A DNA stretch of 64,000 nt, from positions 1 to 64,000 of the forward strand of contig CAZHSI010000002.1 of assembly GCA_964535195.1 (NCBI GenBank). Reading direction: 5' to 3'. Shown one piece after another: positions 1 through 8,156 of the stretch. Position numbers and translations under genes: made by a program. Each line of letters starts with the position of its first letter. Within the stretch, counting starts at the first letter, position 1. The notes below the pieces were generated by a model that did not search any database, was not told where the DNA came from, and was given only the letters and a program-made list of their open reading frames with translations. This DNA is from UBA9339 sp964535195 (GTDB taxonomy: Bacteria; Pseudomonadota; Gammaproteobacteria; UBA9339).

Positions 1-1
1 G

Positions 2-1615
2 GCCAAGGTTTTTGCCGGAGAATACACGTTTTTATCACCAATCTTAGTGCCAACAGAAAAATTTATTTACAAACTTATCCGTATCAATCCACATGAAGAG
101 ATGACATGGAAAACCTTTACAGCACACCTCCTGCTCTTCAGTTTTATCGGTATAATAGTATTATTTTTGCTACAACTAACCCAAGCCTTGTTACCTTTAA
201 ATCCAGAAAGTTTTCCTGCCATCAACTGGGATACTGCTCTCAATACTGCCATCTCATTTGTAACCAATACCGATTGGCAACCCTATAATAGTGAAACCAT
301 CATCAGTTATTTCACACGAATGTTCGGCACTGGTCTCCAAAACTTTTTATCAGCAGCCGTTGGCATGACAGTAACCGTAGCTCTGATTAATTCTTTTTTT
401 CGAAAAAATACCGAGGGGCTCGGCAATTTTTGGGTTTATCTTACACGCTCAATACTTTACATCTTACTACCCCTATCCATCGTGTTAGCAATATTCTTAG
501 TTTCTCAAGGAACTCCAGATAATCTTAATGCGTATGTTCATGCAAAAACTTTAGAAGGCAAAGAACAGGTTATCGCTCAAGGCCCAGCTGCTTCGCAAAT
601 AGCGATAAAACAATTAGGCACTAATGGTGGTGGTTTCTTCACTGCCAATTCAGCTCACCCCTATGAAAACCCCACCCCATTTACTGATATTATTAGCATC
701 TTAGCACTACTTGCCATCGCCTCAGCCTTCCCTATCACTTTTGGTGTTTTAATTAAAGATCGCACCCAAGGGTGGGCAATGTTTGCCGCCATGATGCTAC
801 TTTTTATTATCAGCTTAGTGCTGGCTTTATGGACCGAGTCGAGTAGCAACCCCCTCTTTACAAAACTCGGCATCCAACACGGCCTTAACATGGAAGGCAA
901 AGAAGTTCGACTTGGCATTCAAGCCTCGGCGGCCTTCGCTAGTAGCGCCACAACAACCACCACTGGTGCTGCCAGCTCCTCTTACGCTAGTTTCATGCCA
1001 CTAACTGGTTTAATCTTAATTTTTAACATGGCAATTGGTGAAGTAATCTTTGGTGGGGTTGGTGCCGGACTTATAAATATGTTGTTTTATATCATCCTGA
1101 CAATGTTTTTAGTTGGCTTGATGATTGGCAGATCACCAGAAGTTTACGGTAAAAAATTAGATGGCCATGAAATGTTATTAACGGTTATTGCCCTCTTTAT
1201 TCCAAACGTTCTTCAGTTAGTTTTTAGCGCGTTGGCGATATCAATGAAATCTAATATTGCTAACACAGGATTTCATGGAATATCCGAAATATTTTATGCC
1301 TACACTTCAGCCATTGGCAATAACGGCTCAGCCTTTTCCGGCTTAAACACTAATACCCAATTTTATCATTTAACCATAGCCACATTAATGCTCGTTGGTT
1401 TTTTAGTAAAAAATATTTCAGCATTAGCTATCGCTGGCTCAGTAATTCGAAAGAAAAGTAGCCCGCAAATCACGCGTTTTCCAACCACTGGCCTGATATT
1501 TATCGTGGTTTTAGTCATGACTATATTATTTATTGGTACCTTAACCTTTTTACCTGTATTAGTACTAGGACCACTATTAGAACACTTGTCGCTAGTAGCG
1601 GGGAAAATATTTTAA
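2..1615 (+). CDS. kdpA: KdpA, K+-binding pore subunit of the Kdp K+ ATPase (5' end outside window)
   Basis: Inner-membrane pore subunit of the high-affinity K+-importing P-type ATPase KdpFABC. The frame is open from base 2, and the residues before the GTG at 47 (FLSPIL and neighbours) still match KdpA, so that GTG is internal and the true start lies left of the window. About 537 codons are visible, with many hydrophobic helices and the conserved selectivity-filter loops TNTDW, GTNGGG (near base 618) and IGNNGSAF (near 1310). It is followed by kdpB after an unusually long 243-base gap. No kdpF-like peptide can be assessed because the upstream side is missing. Identification is secure; only the N-terminus is unknown. 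Confidence 0.96.
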   Translation, partial: AKVFAGEYTFLSPILVPTEKFIYKLIRINPHEEMTWKTFTAHLLLFSFIGIIVLFLLQLTQALLPLNPESFPAINWDTALNTAISFVTNTDWQPYNSETIISYFTRMFGTGLQNFLSAAVGMTVTVALINSFFRKNTEGLGNFWVYLTRSILYILLPLSIVLAIFLVSQGTPDNLNAYVHAKTLEGKEQVIAQGPAASQIAIKQLGTNGGGFFTANSAHPYENPTPFTDIISILALLAIASAFPITFGVLIKDRTQGWAMFAAMMLLFIISLVLALWTESSSNPLFTKLGIQHGLNMEGKEVRLGIQASAAFASSATTTTTGAASSSYASFMPLTGLILIFNMAIGEVIFGGVGAGLINMLFYIILTMFLVGLMIGRSPEVYGKKLDGHEMLLTVIALFIPNVLQLVFSALAISMKSNIANTGFHGISEIFYAYTSAIGNNGSAFSGLNTNTQFYHLTIATLMLVGFLVKNISALAIAGSVIRKKSSPQITRFPTTGLIFIVVLVMTILFIGTLTFLPVLVLGPLLEHLSLVAGKIF

Positions 1616-1858
1616 TGTATCCATGCAGCATCATTTGCACATAGCAAAAACGCTTGCATAAATGATGCTGAAAATTAAGGCTAAATGCAATATAACATTT
1701 TATGAGTTCTAAATTAGCTGTAGTAGATTAAGGTAAGTAGCAACACGGCTGATGATTAACTTTGTATTACTTACGATTTTTAATAAAGCTTCAGTTCAAG
1801 TAGCGTTTTTTTGCTACTTGGACTGAATAGGTGTAATTTATTTTACGAGAAGTATATT
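1616..1858 (+). promoter_or_regulatory. kdpA-kdpB spacer with two strong hairpins
   Basis: This 243-base spacer holds two inverted repeats. The first has arms CAGCATCATTT (about 1623-1633) and AAATGATGCTG (about 1657-1667). The second, 1792-1825, pairs CAGTTCAAGTAGC with GCTACTTGGACTG (one G-T) over a T-rich loop and ends 33 bases before the kdpB ATG. kdpA and kdpB are usually almost contiguous, so the spacer is unusual. It could be a processing or attenuation site that sets subunit ratios; that role is inference. Confidence 0.5.
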
Positions 1859-3898
1859 ATGTCAAAACAATCTCTATGGAAGAGTCGCCTCATCTGGCAA
1901 GCAATTAAACAATCATTTATTAAACTTAACCCCTTCTCATTAATTCGCCATAACCTGGTAATGTTTATTGTTGAAATTGGCGCAATAATCACTACTATTA
2001 TTGCCATCAATAACTTATTTAACAATACCCCCTATGGTTTTAATGTTAATATTAGTATTTGGTTATGGTTATCAGTAGTGTTTTCTAACTTCGCTGAAAG
2101 CTTAGCTGAAGGTAAAGGCAAAGCTCAGGCAGAAACCTTAAAACAAGATCGCAGCGAAATTTACGCCCAAAGAATAATACCAGACACTGAAGATGAGGTT
2201 GAATCAGTACCAGCGCTGATGCTGCAAAAAGGAGATGTTGTCATCATCAACGACGGCATGCTGATCCCCTCTGATGGTGAAATTATTTTAGGTGTAGCTT
2301 TAGTGGATGAATCGGCAATTACTGGAGAATCAGCACCAGTAGTACGCGAAGCTGGCGGTGATAAAACTGGAGTTACGGGCGGGACACGAGTACTTTCCGG
2401 CACAATCAAGGTTGAAATAAAAACTAACGCTGGCGAAACTTTCATCGATCAGATGATTAGCATGATTGAAAGTGCTAAACGCCAAAAAACCCCCAATGAA
2501 ATCGCCTTAGAGATCTTCCTAATTAGTTCTACCTTTTTATTTATTGCTGTCGTCGTAACCTTACCTATATTAAGCGCTTATTTACATTTTAAAATGGATA
2601 CTACAGTGCTAATTGCGCTGTTAGTGTGTCTTATTCCAACCACCATTGGTAGCCTGTTACCTGCCATTGGGATTGCTGGCATGGATCGACTATTAACTCA
2701 CAACGTCATTGCTACCAATGGCCGTGCTATTGAGGCTGCTGGTGACGTTAACGTCGTCCTGCTGGATAAAACTGGCACAATTACACTCGGCAATCGCCTA
2801 GCAACCGAATTCATAACAGCACCCGGCATAACAGATAGGGAATTAGCGCGCTTTGCCATGTTGTCATCACTGGCTGACGACACCCCCGAAGGACGAAGTA
2901 TTGTAGTTTTAGCTAAAGAAAAACTACAAATTAGGGGACGAGACATCCGATCATCTGCTGGCACAAAGTTTATTGAGTTTCGTGCTGAAACCAGAATGAG
3001 CGGCATCGATATTAATGACACAAAAATTCGTAAAGGTGCCGCTGATGCTATCGAAAATTTTATCAAGGCCAATAAGGCTAAATTTCCCCAGGAAGTAACA
3101 CAAATAGTAACAAAAATAGCCAACGAGGGAGGAACTCCGTTGGTTGTTGCAAGCCAAGATACAGTGTACGGCGTAATCTACCTAAAGGACGTCTTAAAAG
3201 AGGGGATCCATGATCGCCTACTTCAATTAAAAAATATGGGCATTACCTCAGTAATGATTACTGGCGATAACCCTCTAACAGCAGCGGTGATAGCTGCAGA
3301 AGCAGGTGTCAGTGACTTTATCGCACAAGCAACCCCAGCAATAAAATTACAACGCATTAAAAAATATCAACAGGATGGCTACATGGTGGCAATGATTGGC
3401 GATGGCACTAATGATGCTCCAGCTTTAGCACAAGCCGATGTAGCAGTAGCAATGAACGCTGGTACTCAAGCAGCTCGGGAAGCATCAAACATGATCGATC
3501 TAGATTCAACACCAACTAAACTGCTTGATATTGTTGCAATAGGTAAACAAATTTTAATTACCCGAGGAGCGTTAACTACTTTTAGCCTGGCAAATGACAT
3601 CTCCAAATACTTTGCAATTATTCCCGCACTTTTTGCCGTTGATACCCCATTACTTGGGGTATTAAATATCATGCACTTAACCACGCCAGCTAGCGCTACT
3701 ACTTCAGCTATTATTTTTAATACCTTAACAATACCATTATTAATCCCTCTCGCACTGCGTGGGGTAAAATACAAACAAGTCTCTGTAAGAAAACTTTTAA
3801 AAAGAAACTTATTAATCTATGGTATGGGCGGAATTTTATTGCCATTTATTGGCATTAAACTTGTCGACATGTTAGTAACCTGGTTATGGGGATTATAA
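1859..3898 (+). CDS. kdpB: KdpB, catalytic P-type ATPase subunit of Kdp
   Basis: ATP-hydrolysing subunit of the Kdp K+ uptake complex in the inner membrane. The ATG at 1859 (MSKQSLW) is chosen over an in-frame start 48 bases upstream because it gives the usual KdpB N-terminus and has a purine-rich GAGAAG before it. The product is 679 residues, a normal family length. Visible P-type motifs: TGES in the actuator domain, DKTGT with the phosphorylated Asp at residue 303, and GDGTNDAPAL in the hinge. Membrane helices lie near the N-terminus, around residues 210-270 and at the C-terminus. kdpC starts 3 bases after the stop, so the two are almost certainly cotranscribed and translationally linked. 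Confidence 0.97.
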   Translation: MSKQSLWKSRLIWQAIKQSFIKLNPFSLIRHNLVMFIVEIGAIITTIIAINNLFNNTPYGFNVNISIWLWLSVVFSNFAESLAEGKGKAQAETLKQDRSEIYAQRIIPDTEDEVESVPALMLQKGDVVIINDGMLIPSDGEIILGVALVDESAITGESAPVVREAGGDKTGVTGGTRVLSGTIKVEIKTNAGETFIDQMISMIESAKRQKTPNEIALEIFLISSTFLFIAVVVTLPILSAYLHFKMDTTVLIALLVCLIPTTIGSLLPAIGIAGMDRLLTHNVIATNGRAIEAAGDVNVVLLDKTGTITLGNRLATEFITAPGITDRELARFAMLSSLADDTPEGRSIVVLAKEKLQIRGRDIRSSAGTKFIEFRAETRMSGIDINDTKIRKGAADAIENFIKANKAKFPQEVTQIVTKIANEGGTPLVVASQDTVYGVIYLKDVLKEGIHDRLLQLKNMGITSVMITGDNPLTAAVIAAEAGVSDFIAQATPAIKLQRIKKYQQDGYMVAMIGDGTNDAPALAQADVAVAMNAGTQAAREASNMIDLDSTPTKLLDIVAIGKQILITRGALTTFSLANDISKYFAIIPALFAVDTPLLGVLNIMHLTTPASATTSAIIFNTLTIPLLIPLALRGVKYKQVSVRKLLKRNLLIYGMGGILLPFIGIKLVDMLVTWLWGL

Positions 3899-3901
3899 AA
3901 T

Positions 3902-4489
3902 ATGCAAAAATGGTTAACTTCACTACGAGCTTACTTAATTTTTACCATTTTTCTTGGTCTAGTTTATCCGTTGCTTATTCTCGCCATAGGACAATTATTT
4001 TTTCCCGACAAAGCTAACGGCAGTTTGCTGTCTTATAATAACGAAATTATTGGCTCAAAACTAATCGCACAAGAGTTTACTGCTCCTGAATACTTTCATA
4101 GTAGATTTTCAGCAAAAAGCTATGATGCCACCAATTCTGGTGCCAGCAATCTTGCTATTTCTAACATTAATTTATATAAACAAATTGAAAAATATATTAA
4201 ACACGTACAACAAGAGAATGAGTTATCACCAGCTACCAAGCTACCAGCTGACATGGTAATGAGTTCTGCTAGCTCTCTTGACCCGCATATTTCCTTAGCT
4301 AATGCGCTGTTACAATTACCAAGAGTAGCCAAACATCGAGGTTTATCTAAAAATATAGTAACAAAACTTATTCATAACTCTCTTGATCCAGATTTTATTG
4401 GCATCTGGGGACAAAAAGCAGTAAATGTGCTACTACTTAACTTAGAGCTTGATAAGCTACAAAAAACACGAAAGGTCTCAGATGAATAA
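3902..4489 (+). CDS. kdpC: KdpC, accessory subunit of Kdp ATPase
   Basis: KdpC is a single-span membrane protein that stabilises KdpB-KdpA and raises ATP affinity. The product is 195 residues, usual length. One N-terminal membrane helix (about residues 10-30) is followed by a periplasmic domain with the family motifs SKLIAQ, YFHSRFSA and the SSLDPHIS segment. The gene sits 3 bases after kdpB and its last 8 bases overlap the start of kdpD. Confidence 0.96.
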   Translation: MQKWLTSLRAYLIFTIFLGLVYPLLILAIGQLFFPDKANGSLLSYNNEIIGSKLIAQEFTAPEYFHSRFSAKSYDATNSGASNLAISNINLYKQIEKYIKHVQQENELSPATKLPADMVMSSASSLDPHISLANALLQLPRVAKHRGLSKNIVTKLIHNSLDPDFIGIWGQKAVNVLLLNLELDKLQKTRKVSDE

Positions 4490-6434
4490 TACTAACAACG
4501 ATAATATAACAACTCTAGAAGAAGCAGCCCAAAACTGTATGCTACAAAATATAGATCAGAAAAGAGGACAACTAAAAATCTTTCTTGGCTATTGCGCAGG
4601 CGTTGGCAAAACCTATCGGATGTTGCAAGAAGGGATAAACTGCAAACGTAACGAAGTTAATGTCGTTGTTGGTATTGTTGAAACTCATGGGCGTACGGAA
4701 ACTGAAGCTTTGGCGCGTGAACTAGAAATATTACCCCGCAAAAGTATTCAATACTCTGGAATTACAATTGATGAAATGGATTTAGATACTTTACTAGAAC
4801 GTCGTCCGCAATTGGTTTTGGTTGACGAGTTAGCACACACCAATATTCCAGGCTCAAGACATACTAAGCGTTATCAAGATGTTGAAGAATTACTGAATGC
4901 AGGAATTAATGTTTATACCACCCTCAATATTCAACATATTCAAAGTCTAGTAGATATCGTTTATCAAATTACTGGTGTCAAAGTTGAAGAAACCATTCCC
5001 AATCGTATCTTAGAATCAGCGGTAGAAATCGAGCTAGTTGACCTCTCCCCAGAAAAACTGCAACAACGTCTAGCTGAAGGTAAAGTATATATCCCACAAA
5101 AAGCTAAACTAGCTATGCAAAAATTCTTTAAAAAAGGAAACCTCTTGGCTCTGAGAGAACTATCCTTAAAGTATACAGCCAAACGAGTTGATACCGAGCT
5201 CCTCTCTTATCGCGAACAAGAAGAAATTCTTGAGATTTGGCCAGTTGAATCCAAACTATTAGTAGGCATCAGCTCCAACAAAAATACCGAAAAATTATTG
5301 CTCATTACTCACCGCATGGCTGCGGACCTTGAGGCAGAATGGTTTGCTGTCCATGTTGAATCGTTGCAACAAGCAAGGTATACCGAAAAAGCACGCAATC
5401 AACTATACCGTAATATCAATTTGGCTGAGGAGCTGGGGGCTAAAGTAGTTAATTTAAGTGGTAATAATATTGCTGATGAAATGATCAAGTTTGCTAAACA
5501 AAAAAATGTTACCTTAATTATCGCTGGTCTTTCGCAACGTACTTTCTGGCAAGAATTTATTAAAGGCTCAGTATTAAATACCTTGGTAAAAAAGAGTCCA
5601 ATCAATGTATTAGTTGTTGGTGATAACTCACAAATCGCAACAACTACCAAACCAACACCAGAAGAACCTGTAGAGTATAAGCCATTTATTTTAGGCTTTT
5701 TCAGTGTTATGACAGTTTTCTTGCTCAGTTGGTTATTCCCAAAATGGATATTAGTACATAACCTACTAATGATTTTACTTTTACCCACAATTGTTTCAGG
5801 AATCTTGGGTGGCTTAGCGGTAGGACTATTTACTTCAATCATTGCTTTAGCCTTATATGATTTCTTTTTTATCCCCCCCGTATCCTCATTTGCTATATCC
5901 GACCTACGTTATTTATCTAATATAATACTTTTTATTTTTATTGTATTAGGCGTAAGTTGGATTGGGAGAATGATTAGATGGCGAGCTGACAGCGCTAGAC
6001 ATCGGGAAAGATTTGTTTATGCCCTATATAATTTTAGCCGTGAAATTATCGGTGCAGAAAATTTTGCTGATATTTTAAATCGCGCCATCCGTAGTACGGC
6101 AGAAGCGTTTGAAAGTGAAGTCGCTATCCTTTTACCAAATCAAGATAAGCAACTAGAACCACAAGGAATAACCAAAACCGAGCTACCATTAAATGATATG
6201 GAAAAAGCAGTAGCAACTTGGGTTTACAAAAATGGCCGACATGCTGGTAAAGGAACCAGCACCTTATCTTCAGCTAAATGGTACTATGTTCCACTAAAAA
6301 CCCGGGATAGCGTCCTGGGAGTGATTTGTCTAATGAACGCAGGAACAGATACCGTATTTTCTCCTGAGCAAAAGCGCTTACTTGAAGCCTTTGCGGGCGT
6401 AATTGCACTAGCCTTAGCTAAAGCTAATAAATAG
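4482..6434 (+). CDS. kdpD: Truncated KdpD: sensor part only, no histidine-kinase core
   Basis: KdpD normally senses K+ limitation or turgor and phosphorylates KdpE. This 650-residue version carries the N-terminal KdpD domain with Walker A GYCAGVGKT (36-44), a universal-stress-protein-like domain (about 250-370), four membrane helices (about 405-505) and a GAF domain (about 520-645), then stops at a clean TAG. The H-box and ATP-binding domain of a full-length protein (about 890 residues) are missing, and the next 400 bases hold no remnant of them in any frame. No kdpE follows. The ATG at 4482 is chosen because AAAGG precedes it with good spacing and it gives an 8-base overlap with kdpC. Short KdpD proteins that act without kinase domains are known in some other bacteria. 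Confidence 0.93.
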   Translation: MNNTNNDNITTLEEAAQNCMLQNIDQKRGQLKIFLGYCAGVGKTYRMLQEGINCKRNEVNVVVGIVETHGRTETEALARELEILPRKSIQYSGITIDEMDLDTLLERRPQLVLVDELAHTNIPGSRHTKRYQDVEELLNAGINVYTTLNIQHIQSLVDIVYQITGVKVEETIPNRILESAVEIELVDLSPEKLQQRLAEGKVYIPQKAKLAMQKFFKKGNLLALRELSLKYTAKRVDTELLSYREQEEILEIWPVESKLLVGISSNKNTEKLLLITHRMAADLEAEWFAVHVESLQQARYTEKARNQLYRNINLAEELGAKVVNLSGNNIADEMIKFAKQKNVTLIIAGLSQRTFWQEFIKGSVLNTLVKKSPINVLVVGDNSQIATTTKPTPEEPVEYKPFILGFFSVMTVFLLSWLFPKWILVHNLLMILLLPTIVSGILGGLAVGLFTSIIALALYDFFFIPPVSSFAISDLRYLSNIILFIFIVLGVSWIGRMIRWRADSARHRERFVYALYNFSREIIGAENFADILNRAIRSTAEAFESEVAILLPNQDKQLEPQGITKTELPLNDMEKAVATWVYKNGRHAGKGTSTLSSAKWYYVPLKTRDSVLGVICLMNAGTDTVFSPEQKRLLEAFAGVIALALAKANK

Positions 6435-6687
6435 TGACTATTCCAATTTCCCATTGGCCACCATTTGCTTACGGTTTTCAAATGATTGTCAGTTTACTAC
6501 TTCTTGCAACACACGGAAATTTACCCCCAGAGATTAAACATGTATGATTGAATAAATAAAATCTAGTAAATTCGGTAGTAAAATCTTCGCCAACATCTTT
6601 CGCTAACAAAGCTATGGTAATTTAAAACAAAAATGATATAATATCTTCTTGCTAAGGGAAATTTCTATTAGGCTATGGAGGGTGTCA
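6435..6687. other. Intergenic region with probable promoter
   Basis: There is no gene in this stretch. A TATAAT box lies at 6637-6642 on the plus strand with no convincing -35 box. It could drive the small ORF at 6688 and the beta-barrel gene behind it. No terminator hairpin is evident after kdpD. Confidence 0.4.
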
Positions 6688-6774
6688 ATGAGTAACACCA
6701 CAAAATTAACCAAATTAGGGTTATCGTTAGCGAGCCAGAAAACTAATAATTTACTGAGCTATATAATAAAGTAA
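6688..6774 (+). CDS. Possible 28-residue small protein or leader peptide
   Basis: ATG with a strong ribosome-binding site (GGAGGG ending 6 bases before it) opens a 28-codon frame rich in Thr, Leu, Ser and Lys and ending SYIIK. It has no membrane helix or Cys and I do not recognise it. It lies between the TATAAT at 6637 and the beta-barrel gene, whose start is 58 bases after its stop. It may be a real small protein, a translated leader of the downstream gene, or the remnant of a larger gene. Confidence 0.4.
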   Translation: MSNTTKLTKLGLSLASQKTNNLLSYIIK

Positions 6775-6831
6775 GCGGAACTTACTTTTCTCAAGGATAG
6801 TATTTAAGCAAAACAACATGGAGGTTGTATC

Positions 6832-8097
6832 GTGAATAAAAACATAGTTATGGCTTTGCCGCTTATTTTCGCATCTTTATTGGCCAGCAAAAATTGTATT
6901 GCAAACGATGAGAACCCTTTTGATAACCAAAATAGTTATTTGCCATATGCCCAAATTGGGGGCACACGATTTTTTAATATAAACAACTCTAATTGGGCTA
7001 CCAGTGCAGACCTTTTTATACCTATTTTTCAACAACCAACCAACTTGGTTTTTCTAGATGCGAGAATTTATGACCGTACGGGCAAGCCATTCGAGGGTAA
7101 TATCCACCTCGGTTACCGTCATTTAATCCCAGAAAATCAACAATTGTATGGTATCTACACCGCGCTTGACCGCAAACATACCGGCCTAGGAAATTATTTT
7201 AACCAGCTTACCGTTGGTGGTGAATTTTGGTGGAAAAGCGTCTTTTTCGGCTGTAACGTTTATCAACCTATCGGTAATACCTCAAAGCTCACTGACGTAA
7301 CTGAGGTAACCACCCTAAAACAAGCTGCAAACAACTTATACAATGTCTGGATAACCGATAACGAAAGATATGAAAAAGCAATGGGCGGTGGCGATCTCGA
7401 AGTTGGTTATGAACTCATCAACGGTTTGGTAGGCTATGTTGGCGGCTACTATTTTAAAGCCAAAGACGTTGAAAGTATTGTGGGTCCTAGAGCAAAATTA
7501 ACCTACGATTGGTTTTTAAATAATGGCAAAAGGATCGGCGGCATTTTTGATAAGTTAGGATTAGAAACGGGCGTACAACACGACAAACCAAGAGGTACCG
7601 TATGGTATGCAAGCGCCAACTTTAGAATCGGCTTATTACCAAACAGAAATACCAACAACCAAGACTTTACACGCCATATGGTTGATCTGATACGACGGGA
7701 CGTTGATGTTAATTCTGCTGAATCCCACCAACAAAAAAACCAAGAACTAGGAACACTTGCTATAGTTAATGATAATTTTCAAGAAGTCGTGGCAGCTATA
7801 GAAAACAATAATGGCCCCAAAAATATTGTGATCAAGTCAGCCTACCATAGTAAATATAGTTTAGAAATCACCGTGACCGACAATAATGGTGCGCCATTAA
7901 AAACCCTATTCATAGGGAATCACTTAAATATGTCATCGGAGTCCGGACAGGTCTACCAACTAGATATTCCACATGCTAATCAAGAAGATGGTACCACAAA
8001 CCTTTTTTCACAATTGCAACAAGTACTAACCGAAAAATATGAAACAGACATAAGACTACCTGTTAGTCTAGAAAATCTGAAAGAGGACCTAAGCTAG
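6832..8097 (+). CDS. Inverse-autotransporter-like outer-membrane beta-barrel protein
   Basis: Predicted exported outer-membrane protein of 421 residues. The GTG start has GGAGG 7 bases upstream. Residues 1-24 form a signal peptide with probable cleavage after CIA. Residues 35-280 resemble the inverse-autotransporter (intimin/invasin-type) barrel: alternating aromatic strands, GNIHLGYRH, the phrase YGIYTALDRKHTGLGN, and the closing LIRRDVDV at about 285-292, where this domain usually ends. The remaining 130 residues contain no recognisable Ig-like repeats; they are a short C-terminal domain of unknown fold. The protein is far shorter than a typical adhesin, so it may carry one small surface module. 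The kinase gene follows 59 bases later on the same strand. Confidence 0.75.
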   Translation: MNKNIVMALPLIFASLLASKNCIANDENPFDNQNSYLPYAQIGGTRFFNINNSNWATSADLFIPIFQQPTNLVFLDARIYDRTGKPFEGNIHLGYRHLIPENQQLYGIYTALDRKHTGLGNYFNQLTVGGEFWWKSVFFGCNVYQPIGNTSKLTDVTEVTTLKQAANNLYNVWITDNERYEKAMGGGDLEVGYELINGLVGYVGGYYFKAKDVESIVGPRAKLTYDWFLNNGKRIGGIFDKLGLETGVQHDKPRGTVWYASANFRIGLLPNRNTNNQDFTRHMVDLIRRDVDVNSAESHQQKNQELGTLAIVNDNFQEVVAAIENNNGPKNIVIKSAYHSKYSLEITVTDNNGAPLKTLFIGNHLNMSSESGQVYQLDIPHANQEDGTTNLFSQLQQVLTEKYETDIRLPVSLENLKEDLS

Positions 8098-8156
8098 GAA
8101 AGAAGTATCAATGTCTGTTTTTAGTAAGCAAACAACAGCGATTCAGGAGTCGCACC

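Noticed and set aside
47..1615. kdpA starting at GTG 47
   Set aside because: The frame is open upstream to base 2 and the upstream residues still match KdpA, so the gene is cut by the window edge.
6435..6831. Frameshifted remainder of kdpD
   Set aside because: None of the frames after the stop encodes an H-box or ATP-binding motif and the space is too short, so the truncation looks genuine.
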